Shown here piece by piece: positions 41,101-53,110 of a DNA stretch of 64,000 bases; positions within the stretch are counted from its first letter, which is position 1; every line of letters begins with the position of its first letter. The stretch is from Prunella strophiata (lineage: Eukaryota > Chordata > Aves > Passeriformes > Prunellidae), in assembly GCA_036583965.1 (NCBI GenBank), contig JAZBQD010000019.1:22075085-22139084 (forward strand), written 5' to 3'. Made by a program: the position numbers and the translations under genes. Below the pieces are notes generated by a model. The model saw only the letters and a list, made by a program, of their open reading frames with translations. It was not told where the DNA came from and did no database searches.

Positions 41101-42020
41101 TGGTTTTTTTTGTTGCTGTTTGTTTGGAGGGGGGATTTCTTTTTTTTTTTTTTTCTGTTTTTTTCTTGTTTTCTTTTTTTCCCCAGTACATCAGTAGCTC
41201 CTTCTGACAGTATTTGAAATGTTTGCTACCTGTGTCACTTGAAATGTTTGCTACCTAAGAAACACTCAGTAATGTTGCCTGTTCTGTGGCTTCAGTGTAT
41301 GTGTGACCAGTGTAGCTGGGAGGTTCGTGTCTGAATTTTGCAGGCCCTGTAAGCAGGGGTAGGTTCCTTTATGAGGAATCCTCTGGGAGAAGGGAATTGA
41401 GGACATAGACACTATGAGGTAACAGCTAAGAGCTTTGCTGCCTCTCTTTGCTTCAAATCTATATCACAGGACTGCTGTTGTGTGTATAAAAGCAGTGAGG
41501 TGTCTAAAAGGTGTCTAAGCTGAAAAAGAGAGGAGACTGGGCTGGTGGGCTAGTAAATACTGTCCCATCAGTATTCCCAAGAGAACTGGTTCTTGGTATG
41601 ACCTTTGTTATGATAAGGAAAGCTGGACTTTGTAGGAATTATTTACAGAAAGGTCGGAGGAGATGCTCTGTGTAATGCTATCACCGTTAGCCTTCCATTT
41701 AGCTGCATGTCTGTGTTGCATTCTGGTCTTGTTGGTCTTTTTCTGGATCATGCAGTGGTTCTGCATGACAGGCCTACTTACCTGTCTCCCCTCTCCATTC
41801 AGGGCTGTCCCCTGCAGGTGATGTGGAGCGGGGTTCCAAAAGCTGCCTGCGGAACCGCTATGGGGAGATCATGCCTGTGTACCGCAGGAACAGCCACCGG
41901 GAGGTGCAGGCAGGCAGCCACGAGTACCCGGGCGAGGGCATCTACCTGCTGAAGTTTGATAACTCCTACTCTCTGCTCCGCAATAAGACTCTGTTCTTTC
42001 ACGTCTACTACACTAGCTGA
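35117..42020 (+). CDS. TMED8: TMED8, GOLD-domain protein (six coding exons)
   Basis: Exons: 35117-35183, 36189-36267, 38921-39050, 39949-40087, 40352-40651, 41803-42020; phases agree and give about 310 residues (human 325). Exon 1 reads [14 protein letters not shown], and exons 2-3 are charged and poorly conserved. Exon 4 has [20 protein letters not shown]. Exon 5 begins the GOLD domain: [50 protein letters not shown], then an acidic insert ([15 protein letters not shown]). Exon 6 finishes it ([40 protein letters not shown]) and ends YYTS. GOLD domains mediate protein or lipid contacts in secretory traffic; unlike classical p24/TMED proteins no signal peptide or membrane helix is seen. Exon 6 has two in-frame acceptors (41803 and 41818). 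An in-frame upstream ATG exists at 34973, but the 35117 start gives the family length. Confidence 0.94.
37652..37729. repeat. Two-copy tandem duplication, period 42
   Basis: TCACACTGTTGAGAGAAT and the following 18 bases occur at 37652 and 37694 with one visible substitution. It lies in a TMED8 intron and looks recent. Confidence 0.85.
41002..41186. repeat. G/T-rich low-complexity tract ending in a strong acceptor-like site
   Basis: About 180 bases of the last TMED8 intron are almost only G and T on the plus strand, with few A or C. A run of eight G lies at about 41092, and a long T/C run follows. The tract ends TTTTTTTCCCCAG at 41186, an excellent splice-acceptor look-alike 617 bases before the real acceptor. 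Confidence 0.85.
41213..41256. repeat. Short direct duplication
   Basis: TTGAAATGTTTGCTACCT occurs twice with a period of about 26 bases, just downstream of the G/T-rich tract. It lies in a TMED8 intron. Confidence 0.8.
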
Positions 42021-42881
42021 AGAAGAGGGAAGGGGCAAGGATGGCAGGCAGGTGATGGTGAGTGTAGCAGGCTGCCACCCAGCCCTGGTACTGCCTGACG
42101 GGCACTGCTGTGTGACAGAACCGCGGCGCAATTCTGCCAGCTCTTCTTTGGACATGAACTGGTTTCTCCCCACACCTTTCTTCCCCTGTCTCAGGGGAGA
42201 AAGGTAGTTGTGACTGCCTGGTTGTTCCCAGGCAGCTGCTCTTTCTCTAAAACTTTGGGAGGTCTGCTCCATGCAGGCATTGGGCTGGGCCTTCAAGTCA
42301 CAGCTGGCAATTGCCCAGAAGCCACATTCAGGTGGTTGTGGTTCTGATCTGTTGTGCTGGTACAAAATGAAGTGAAAATAATGTTACTGCTTTGTGAATA
42401 ACTTTTCCAACTCTCCTGCTGCATCTGCATCGCTAGAGGGCAGCTGTTAGCTTCAGTGAGCCAGAAGCACAGCTGGCTTGTCACTTAGCCGGGGTAACCC
42501 CATCACCTACCATCGCTACAGTCACCAGCAGACAGTGCTTCCTTCACTCACAGGAGTGGCTGGGAGTGCAGCTGGCCAGCAGCAGCCCATGCTGCAGTGG
42601 CTTGGCAGTGCTACAACAGGTGGGCCCCAAATAGCAGTCACAGCTCATGTTTGAACAGGGGGTGGGGGCAGGGTGCACACCTCATAGTCCATAGGAAGGC
42701 TTTTCTACAGATTAAGCATTGAATGTTATATCTGTTGATTGTAGGCATGTGTAGATGATTAAAACCTCAGTGATTACCAGAAGTTTTTTCTGTAATCCAG
42801 ATGTGAGGCAGAGGATGTTACTTACTGCCATGCTGAATGAATACAAAATGGAATTTCATTCCAATTTATTGGAATACAACC

Positions 42882-42887
42882 AATAAA
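42882..42887 (+). terminator. TMED8: Likely TMED8 polyadenylation signal (proximal)
   Basis: A canonical AATAAA lies about 860 bases after the TMED8 stop. Another at 50849 may be used as a distal site. Confidence 0.45.
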
Positions 42888-44063
42888 TATACAGGAAATG
42901 TTTCTTAGTAGCAGGATGTTGGTTCACTGGTACTGCAACCATATGTAGCAAGGAAAAGGCTCCCAGAGAAATGCAGTTTGTCAGCTGCTATTGCTGTTGC
43001 AAAGGTATTGTTAGGAAGTTCCTTGGCATGTTTTGGTGACTAGTGATGGTATTAGTTATCACCTTCTGCTTAAGTAGTGGCTGAGTTGAACAAGGAGAAG
43101 TTAATCCATCAGAGATGAATTTTAAAACATGTTTATTTGTAACTGTTGTTTATTTTAATACTTCTAACTTGAAATCGTTCTCTTTTCTAAGAATACTGCT
43201 GTATTTACATTTTGATACCTCTTTGCAGAGACACAAAATGACTTTCCATGGTGATACTAGAAAAGTTCTGAGTTGTATTTTTAAATTGTCCAGATAAAGC
43301 ACCTCTACTTGGTCCATTCCTTCTTTTGACAGGAAATGATGGACAGAATTATTTGGGGTAGTTAAAGCCAAAGATTTTGCTCTCATAGGAGGGCTGCATA
43401 TTTCCTATTAAGGGTATATTGTAATGCTGTACAATTTGCTCTACATTCAAGCTTACTTTTAACTCTCTCTGCTTACTGATTCACTGCTCCAGAGCACTTA
43501 GTAAGTCAAAATGGTAAGAGAGGAAGCAGTCAGTCTACAATAGAGCAGCCCAAGCTGGGAGCAGGAGGAGTGGAAATTGGAAGAGCACTGCTTGGAGCAC
43601 AGTGGCTTTCTGGGGGAGTGGGCAAGGAGCAGAGTTGTTGCTGCTGTGGGCCTTGAGAAGGGGAGAAAACAGCCACCTTCCTCAAAAGAGAGAACATATT
43701 CATGGGAGGGGGAGGGAACTGCAAAGCTGCTTTATTCAAGCAGGTCGAGTACGGGAGACAGAAGAGTAGGGCTTGGTATCTGTCAGAGCAAGATGCTCTT
43801 TCAGTTAGCAGCTTGGAGAGGGCTATTCCTTCCTTTAACCTCTCATGGATGAAATTAAGAACCATCCTGTGGCCTTTCTACAGCACTTGAATCAGGCCTG
43901 AGCAATTTAGGTAAGATGTTTGGGTTTTTTTCATCCTTTGTCTATCAAGTTCCTAGATACTGCTGATGGAGTGACACACTTCACTTCTAACAGAGCAGGA
44001 GTAGTATGTTTGCTGATATAAAACATAAATTTAACAACATTTCATAGTTGGTGTGTTTTGTAT

Positions 44064-44764
44064 AGACTAGGGAATGAGAGGCTGGAGAGCAGCACTGCAG
44101 AAAGGGACCAGGGGATCCTGATTGATGGCAAGCTGAACCTGAGCCAGCAGTGCCCTGGCATTCAGGAGGGCCAGTGTTGTCCTGGGGTGCATCAGGCACA
44201 GCATGGCCAGCCAGGCAAGGGAGGGGATTGTCCTGCTCTGCTCTGCACTGGGGCAGCTTCACCTCGAGTGCTGGGGGCAGTTTTGGGTGCCACAATGTAA
44301 AAAAGGCATTAAGCCATTAGAGACCATCCAAAGGAGGGCCACAAGGATGGTGAAGGGTCTGGAGGGGAAGCCATGTGAGGAGCAGCTGAGGTCACTTGGT
44401 CTGTTCGGGCTGGAGAAGAGGAGACTGAGGGGGAACCTCACTTGCAGTTACAGCTTCCTCACGAGGGGCAGGCACTGATCTCTTCTCTTTAGTGACCAGT
44501 GATGGGAACTTGAGGAATGGCCTGAAGCTGAGTCAGGGGAGGTTTAGGTTGGGTATAAGGAAAGAGTTTTTCACCCAGATGGTGGTTGAGCACTGGAACA
44601 GGCTCCCCAGGGAAGTGATCACAGCACCAAGCCTGACAGAGTTCAAGGAGCGTTTGGACAACCCTCTCAGGCACATGTTCTGAGTGTTGGAGTGTCCTGA
44701 GACAGGAGCTGGACTCAATGATCATGATGGGCCTCTTCCAACTCAACATACTCTATGATTCTAG
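44064..44764 (+). mobile_element. CR1 LINE 3' fragment, about 0.7 kb
   Basis: The fragment runs from CR1 RT C-terminal text through GAGCAGCTGAGGTCACTTGG and GGCTGGAGAAGAGGAGACTG to an end CTCTATGATTCTAGG. Its first 230 bases closely match 24937-25160 in the VIPAS39 intron copy, so both belong to the same subfamily. It is 5'-truncated. Confidence 0.92.
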
Positions 44765-46379
44765 GAACCTTTTGTACCGAGTCACTGGAAAACACCTTAA
44801 AGCTATTGATGATCACACAGAAAACACTATGGGCCAATGCCAGAAGAAAAGTTGCACAGAAAATACAGAAGCTGGTCATGTCCCAGAGCAATAAGATCAG
44901 CCACATACGTGTGTGGTCAATGCCAGGATTCTTCAGGCTGCTCTGCAGCCTTTGGGAAAATTTGGTGGTGTTGAAACTCAGTGGTGAAGTTCTGCAGGAC
45001 TGTTGAAGGAAATAAAAAATAGGAGTGACATTTTTCTTAGAGGTTTTACTAGGTTGTTCCTTACATTATTTTTTACGTTGTTAATTTGGAAAAAATACTT
45101 TTGTTCAGTCAATGCTTGTCAGGCAAGTGTTTTTGTAAAAGTGGGTACAAGCTTAAGTCAGTCTGTGAACTCCAAATTGTCCAGATTCTAAGTTTATGGA
45201 ATTTTACTTAGATCCATTACCTAAAAGACTGTATGAGGTAGAATCTTACAGTACGAGGATTAGACTAACTAATTTTCTTCAAACAGATGATGTAGGAAGT
45301 AAAAGATACCAACAACAGGGAAATGGCAAGTTTATTTAGTAAATGCTTTAACAACACAAGCCAGTCTCTGAAAATAAGGTCAGTGCTGGAATTAACTGTC
45401 CCAAATTGTCAGGAGATGGGACTTATGCTTCTTTTCTTCAGTACGTCTTATGAGAAAGAGAGGAAAAAGGTCTGTATCCTTACAAATGATGGTCTATCCA
45501 TCTGATACACACTATAATCCACATTCAGACAGAAATTTCAGAAATTCTCAAAATCTCCTGACTCTTCAGGCCTTTAGACTCAAGCGTTTAAATAAGTGGT
45601 TTTAGGAAATGAGATTTTTTTTTCCTGGGCTGTTTTATAAAAGAAATTAACATTTCATTAAAAGTTTATTGAAACTGTCATTGCCAATAAAATCTGAATT
45701 ATTGAAGCCTCTAGAAACACTCTAAACACAGTAACAGTTTCATTATATTTTGCACAACTATTCGTACCCATATAGTAAAGTAATTCCTTAAAAAGCTGAT
45801 AACCAAATCCAGCAGTAGCAGTTGAGTATTATGAAGACACTTCTACAGCTCAGGCCACCTGAGTTACTCATCACATTCTGCAATTGACAGTGTCTTTTCA
45901 TAACAGCTTCTGGTTTAAAGGAGAGTTGAGTTAAAAAAGCAAATCACACGCAAATACATTTAGGGATTTTACTCCCCCATCCTTTTTAAAGTGTTGGTTT
46001 GTGAATAATGAAAGTTACTGATTAAAAATGTGACAAAGAGATTAAGGAAGCATCATTCAGATGGCAGGCATCAGTCATGTCAATCAGCTGACACACACAC
46101 AGTACAAAATACTTGGACAGACAAGGACTGTAAGGCAGGGCTGTGCCAGGAGCATCAGAAATGATTGTGACATGGCTGCAATGTGTGACTCCTTCAGTTC
46201 TTACAGAGTACAGTGCACCTGTGCCTCATGAAGCACTGCAGCAGTTACTGCAGCATGCCCAGCTCTCCCCACATGCTCTAAAGGCTGTTCTCATCCTGCA
46301 CTCAGGTCAGTGCTGTGACCCATCTCCTGCACACACAGCAACACAGGTGCAGCACCCCAGCACGTGTAACCTGTCTCCC

Positions 46380-46502
46380 ACACAACCCTACAGGCACAGC
46401 AACCTGGTCTAGTTAAAGGTGTCCCTGCCCATGGGAAAGCAGTTGGAGCTTGATGATTTTCAAGGTCCTCTTTCAATCCAAACCATTCTATGATTTTATG
46501 AG
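46380..46502 (+). mobile_element. Short CR1 3' end remnant
   Basis: GCAACCTGGTCTAGTTAAAG, then GGTGTCCCTGCCCATGG, and the terminus CAATCCAAACCATTCTATGA are the last 120 bases of a CR1 element. Confidence 0.85.
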
Positions 46503-46539
46503 TAAATGTGACAATAGTTTAACAAGATATGAAGGCAAG

Positions 46540-47290
46540 GTATACTTAACTGTTCACTGTCTAGATGACAGGGACAGACAAGGGAGACCCTCTGCTGAGT
46601 CATGAGGTTCAGAAAGGACCCCCTTATTTATTAACTCCTTTCTCAAGGGGAATTTAGGTGTGTCTGGATCCAGACTTAGTCCCAGACTTGGCCAGAAGTT
46701 TACATCTAAAGGATTATGTGCACAGTCAGTCCTGTATCTCACTTAGGTGAGATTTCAAAGTTTTGTATGCTATTAAGCACTTAGTGAGAATTCCTGAGCA
46801 AGGTAATCTCTCAGCCTCAAGAAGTTAACCCTAAGAGGCATCCCTAGTTGATTGGAGATCCTGGGGCACAGTCTACTGCCATCAGGAGAGAGTAACAGGC
46901 CCTGGGCTGTGCACTATTTGGAGTAAGATGATCGACTTACAATCATATTTCCATACAGGCTGTATTTTGGGTTTCCTTGTGCCAAACTGGCCCTAAGCTG
47001 TTGAGCAAGACTTATGGCCCTTAACTATAGTGTTATCTGTCTTCTCAGAGTCCAGCTTAAGCCAGATACAGTCCTCCCAACCACCACTGGTGGCTGGCTA
47101 TTGCTCAAGCAGAAGTGGGAGGGGAGAGTACACTGTCACCCACAGCACTAAAGAGAAGATGATGGAGTAGACCCTTCAGTCTGACCACAATGTCAGCATT
47201 GCCCCACTCAATGATTGCTGCTGGTCCTTGGCTGTGAGATCTGCACAATCCTGTGTGTGTGTGCTGGTTAACATATGGTGTACTATTTGG
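46540..47290 (-). mobile_element. Unclassified interspersed repeat, possibly an old LTR-type element
   Basis: The composition and text (for example AACCTCATGACTCAGCAGAG read on the minus strand) resemble interspersed LTR-type repeats of bird genomes as I remember them. I see no primer-binding site, no paired LTRs and no coding frame. The boundaries are guesses. Confidence 0.25.
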
Positions 47291-50200
47291 CACCTCCTCC
47301 ACTTTCTAATTAGGATTTATTTATGTTGAAGGGAACTCTGACCTGTATGTACATGAGATATTCCAGAATTATTGATCCTCAGCTGCACAGCTTGTTGCTG
47401 GCAGGCTAGTGGGTTATCTCCATTTAAAACTATACTGTGGTTTTGATCACAAAACCTGCCTTACAACCAGTTTTGATCACTTGCTGACACATAGATAGTA
47501 AGTCCCAGTTTTCAAGCCATTAGTTAATGGTTTTTGTTAAGATAAATTGCACTGTAGATGGCAAACCTATTGCTTTCTAAGTGTGGAGCAATCTTTAATA
47601 AGGCTCGGGCCACTCTTTTAGAACTGTGCCCATGTACCTGGTCTCATTGACTTAAGCCCAAAAGCAGCATTGAATGTGGAATGTCATCCCAAGGAGTATG
47701 TGCCCAGCCTGCAAAAGCATCCTGCCCACAGACAGTCCTGCTGCAGTGTAAATGAAAGTATTTGGTGTGTGTTGTTTCACTGCTTAAGTTTCCCAGAAGT
47801 ATCTGGTATCTTTTATGAACATAAGATAGTTTTAGGAATATTTAATCTTCAGGAAAGCTTCACAGTTGTACAGGATAATTCCTCTTTTTGTTTATTTTCT
47901 TATATTTCCACATTATACAACTATGTTGTTTCTCAGGTATTCAACTAGCATTCATTATCAAAGTGACAACTTCTTTTTGGAAGGATACACAATTTTTATT
48001 AGTTTTCTGATATATCAAATAGCTTGGGCTGTGTGGCTAGTGATTAACAGCAGCCATTCCTGTTCAATATCAACCCCAAAGTTATTTCAAAGAAATAATC
48101 TTATTTTGCATGTGTAATTTGTTCAGTTTGATGTATTTCCTGGATTTGTATTCAATCTCGCTAGCTGGCTTAGGCAGTTATGGAAACCCTTCTTATTTAA
48201 ATAGAGATCTTTGGAATTAGACCTTGGGTCAAGAAAGAAATATAAAGTTTAAATGCAGTTGCACTTCAGAGAGGGAAATTAATCCTCAGGAAAGCAAAAT
48301 TTTTTGTTTCTGTGGAAGGAAGATTTCAAATAGGTTTTTAATATATGTTTCCTTTCCCTCTAAATTGTCTCTAGAAATTCAAAAAGCTAAATCAAGGAAG
48401 AAGCTTCTTTTGCATTTTGGGTTTGCTTTTGTGAAAGCACAAAATTGTTTTCCATTTTGTTTTGAATATAATTTAGATCTAAATAAAATTTACATGTTCA
48501 GTCAGAGATATATCCTGTAGCAAAGGATGTGTGTAAAATTATCTTGGATAAGTGTTTAGTTATAATAATGGTACTAATCTGTTGGACATTTTGTATGTCA
48601 GAGAAGGTAATAAGCTCTCCATTGTTTCCTCTTTTTTGCTTTAGGTGTAATGTAGCAGCAGGAGTTTAAAATGTATGTGTTTCATTGAGAACAGAGAGTT
48701 AAAATTGCTTAAATCAAGGACCACTACTGGTACTGCTTGCATTTACTCAGACCCTTTGGAGGCCTGTAATCCATGTTCTCAGGAAAGGTAACTGGTGTCA
48801 GACACAGGCTTGTAGCAAATTAATGCTTGGGACCCATTTAATATGCACAAACAGGTGAGATAAAAACGTGCTAAGAGGAAGAGCTTAGTCACCTGACTTC
48901 AGGTGCTGGGAAAGTCAAGTTACTGTGCAGTGAGTCTAGAAGGCAGCCACATGCCTTTCTTTGTGGCTCTACCCTGTCAGTTTATCTCCTTGTCCCTGTG
49001 TGTGCATGTAACCTTCATCTATGGCCTGCACTGGGTCTGTTATTGTGGAACTGGACCTGGTGAGGTGAATTTGAGGTAAACCTTTTTACAGGTCTAGCTG
49101 CTGAAAGATTTTGTTGTTCTTGTGGGGAATTAGGGGAGAGAATGAATCCCTAAATGAGTTCACTTTCATCCCCACTGCTTATACTCTTCCTTCTTGTCTC
49201 ACTACCCCTATTGAAACCACTCTACAGAGGATTTATCACAAGGTGCCTTAGGAACAAACAGCATGTCTGAAATGAGAATCATAGGTGTCATTAATACAAG
49301 AGATTTCTTCTTATTTCTCTGCCCATTTGGGTAGGGGGTGGTACTTGCTAAGGTCAGGCAGGGAGAGCCCCTCTAGGCTGTTCCTGGACATCTAATCTGT
49401 CCATAGACTGCCTTGTTGCTGTAAGATGAGCAGTACAATGGTATTTGAATTTCCTGGTGCCATACATTCTTTGCCTTCATATGCTGCTGTCAGATGTCTA
49501 GGAACACCAGAGGACTGCTCCTTTTGATATGCTGACACTAAACCCAAGGACCAGAGGAACACTAGATAGACATAGAAGAGTGTTTCTTATGGCCATTCAT
49601 AATTTTCTCTAAAAAGAGTGTTGAAATCCAGAGTTGTGAGTGGTGTGTGCTTATGCATATTGAGTGTGGATGAGAGACCAAAGCAACAAAGTTTTTTGTT
49701 TGTTTTTTTTAAATATCTACAAGCGTAAAAGAAAAAACTATTTCTCCTTTTCTCATATCTGTGAAAATATTGGATGTGACAATATCATGTAGATGAATGA
49801 GGACTTCACAATTGGCAGAATGAAAAACTGGGAACTGATTGTATTAAATACATTGCTAATTAGACTGTGAAAGAAGACAGGAGTTTAGCAGGAGTCAAAG
49901 TGCTAAGGCATTTATCTAAAGAAGTTGATTTGCAGTAAATACCAATTAAATAAAGTTTTTAAAGGTACATAAAACAGCAGAGTTCAAATGTATACTGCAA
50001 GGAGGAGAGTGTTCTGGGGGCATAGTTCACATTTGCCTGGAGAGAGTCTCTGGCTACTTATTCTGAAACTGTGGTGCTGTTGCAGCTGAAGATGCATCAG
50101 ACCAGGTGGATGGTGGATCTGAGTCCCCTTGGCTTTTTTGGGTTCCATTCTGGATTTTACATGTTGCTTTCTCAGAATCATCATACAGTAAATGTAGCCT

Positions 50201-52289
50201 TTATTGGGAAGGGAGAGAGGAAGAATTTTCTGATCCATCAGTGAGGGTTATCTGTTTTAAACCCATCTGGACTGGTGAGTCAAGTCCCTTGGGCAAGAAG
50301 CAGGATGCCAGCCACAAAATTCAGAGCTAAGGAGACCTTGCCAAGTAATGACTTTGACGTTTAGGAGCCATGTTTGGAAATGATAAACAGCTGGAGATGG
50401 CTTCCCTGCAACTTCTAAGATGCCCTGGGAACAGCTCTCCTCAGAGGGAAGCAGGCTGCTTTCCACTCACAGCTCCAAGCCGTTAGCACAGGCTTTCAAT
50501 GGGGAGCACCTTGTAGCTGGTCATACCTTTTTCAGACATATGTTCTTGTGAGCTGTGATGGTTGTTTGTCAGTCCTTACCTATGTGACGTGAATATTTTT
50601 GATGTCCTGTGATTTCAAAATTGAGTTCTCAGTGCCAGCGCTTTGCTTTCCATGTGCTCACCAAGAGGTGAGTTTTAAATAGAGAAGAGGATATTTTAAC
50701 AAAATGTGTCACTGGACTCTTTTCTGAAGGGCATGTATGAAGGCTATATTTATAGTGTGCTTGCATTCCTTCTACAATTGGTTTGTATTGTTTATATTTG
50801 ATGTGTTGTGGTTGATTTGTAATAATATATTGGAACTTACTCCCTTTAAATAAACTTTTCACTATGCAACCAAGAACTTTGTCTTCTGTTCAAGGCAAGT
50901 GAATATCTTGATATGAAAAAATCAACTACAGACCTTCCAACAAAACAAGAATGCAGTTAGTTTTAGGAGCAAAGAAGCAAACACACAAAATATACTTTGT
51001 AGTGTACAGGAGATTCTGATGCAAATGGATAGGAAAATGCTCTGTTATCAGCTCATGATGATGGTTCCAGCCAGGAAATCTTTTGTCTATTAAAATGACT
51101 TGCTAGGAATATTTTTCTTGAGATTGTACTGAATGTTTGAGGAATTGGAGAGGAATAAGCAAGTAGCCAAGCTCATATAATGGACATAGGTAGAGTTTGA
51201 ATACTTTACCCTCCAGTTCTTCATACTGGTACTTGTCACCTCCATTTGCAGAGATCCCCTAGCTCCTTTGTTACTTCAGCTTTCAATCTGGAGGATTTAA
51301 AAACATCTCTTCCGTTACCAGATACTCATTAAATTGTCTAGAAAAAAGTGTTTGCCCTTCACAGCTGCTTTGCCCATCAGCTTTATCATACTACAAAGGT
51401 TCTATTTACATGTCCTGAAAGAAGGACTTGCTGGTCAAAATGAGGAATGATGCCTGTAGCTGGAGTCATCTTTTCTCACCTATCTCATTTTAAGTTTGGC
51501 AGGACAAGTGCTGCAGAGGTTCAATTCTCTGTTCTAGTCCCTTGGAGCACTTTTATAAACTAATTGGTGGGCAGGAGCAATCCTAAACCAAGCTGATCCA
51601 AAGGACAGATGATTCTGCCAAGTTAATCATGTTTAATTGCATTTTAAGACCACCAAAGAGAAACAGTGCTACAGCTACTTTATTATGATGCATTCAAGAT
51701 ACATCCTTGTGCTTGGCTCAGGCACACAGCCAAGAGGAAAACTAAGGAAAGCAGCAGGGATGTGATGCAAAATTTCACATTAGTTCTCCCCATCCACCCT
51801 CAGTCCACCACTCCCTTTCCCCCTTCTCTGACTTTTGTGCATGGGCTGCAGCAGAAATGCTCTGATCATGAGGTGCTCTGTGAAGGCCTTGCAGCAGGTT
51901 TTGTTACCTCTGCCAGGGAAGTGGCTCTTTCCTGTTTCAGGTGAATAAAGAGAATATTGTGCTTTGGCTGCTGAAGTCCTGTCACTGCTTTTGGTAGTGT
52001 TTGATTATCAACAGCAGTTTTAAGCTTAGCAGAGCTACTCATTGTTCTACAGGTGGTATCAGTTACCCAGTGGAGCCTCTGCAGTAACACACACATACCC
52101 ACATGAAATTACTGTTTAAGGACTATCTGCCACCATCCTACCTCCAATTTGAGCCCTGACTGCAGAGTAAGAGAAGCAAGGTTCACACCTGCTCTTTTTC
52201 AGTGAAGGCTACAAGAAATGTGTACAGATACCATCATTTAGAAATCAGCAAGCAAATTATCCCTCTCTGGAAAGTGTCACATGGCTTGG

Positions 52290-52718
52290 GCTCTAGAAAT
52301 GGTGAATGTCTGGAGAACAAGTTCTTTGAAGAGTAGCTGAGGGAGCTGGGGTTGTTTAGGCTGGTGAGAAGGAGGCTCAAGGGAGACCTTATCACTCTCT
52401 ACAACTACCTGTAGTTGTAGGCAGGTGGAATTGGCCTCTTCTCCCAGGTAGCCAGTGACAGAACAAGAGGACATAGTCTCAAGCTGTGCCAGGGCCAGTT
52501 TAGGTTGGACATTTGAAGGGATTTCTTCACAGAAGGGGTGATTATATACTGGAATAGACTGCATAGGGAAGTGGTGGAGCCACCATCGTTGGAGGTGTTT
52601 AAGGAAAGACTGGATGTGTAGTAGCCATGTCTAGTTGACATGGTGGAGTTTGTTAATTGGCTGTTCTCGACGATCTCAGAGGTCTTTTCCAACCTAATTA
52701 ATTCTGTGATTCTATAGA
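52290..52718 (+). mobile_element. CR1 LINE fragment just upstream of the kelch-gene promoter
   Basis: GCTGAGGGAGCTGGGGTTGT, then GGAGGCTCAAGGGAGACCTT, and the end CTAATTAATTCTGTGATTCT are CR1. The fragment stops about 20 bases before the CpG island of the next gene. Confidence 0.9.
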
Positions 52719-52735
52719 GGCTGATTTGGTACGAG

Positions 52736-53110
52736 GCAAGGCTGGCCCCGGCTTCGGAAGGCCTGAGCATCCGACCCCGCCGCTAAGGGGAGTACGGCCG
52801 CGCCCCGGGCGCTCCCGGCAGGGGCAGGGCGGGCGCGGCCGGGCCCCTCCGCAGCTGTGGGGCCGGGCCGGGTGCCGGGGCCGCCCCCGCTGCGCCGCGG
52901 TGCTTTAATGCGGCCCCGGCGGCCCGGGCTGCTGCCCGCCATGCTGCGCGCCCGCCGCCGGGGCCGGCCGGGGCCCGCGGGCAGCGCCCGGCAGGGCGGC
53001 CTCGCCTTCTACGTGCTGTGGGCTCTGCGGGAGCCGCCGCGGCGGCTCGGCAGGTGCGGCCCGGCCCGGCCCGGCGTTGTGGGGATGCGGCCGGTCCCTG
53101 TCGGGGTTGG
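52736..53110. promoter_or_regulatory. CpG-island promoter of the kelch gene
   Basis: Base composition changes abruptly at about 52736 to very high GC with many CpG and runs of CCGGGCC. The island covers the first coding exon. The transcription start is not visible; no TATA box is seen. Confidence 0.7.

Larger units (their letters stand above)
42021..52735. other. Long region between TMED8 and the kelch gene
   Basis: AATAAA at 42882-42887 is the first good polyadenylation signal for TMED8, about 0.86 kb after its stop. Beyond it the DNA is AT-rich. It contains CR1 pieces (44064-44764, 46380-46502, 52290-52718) and an unclassified repeat-like stretch at 46540-47290. A second signal (AATAAA at 50849-50854, followed by T/G-rich text) could end a much longer TMED8 3' UTR. 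No coding exon chain was found on either strand; open frames such as 47866-48117 are AT-rich chance frames. Confidence 0.55.
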
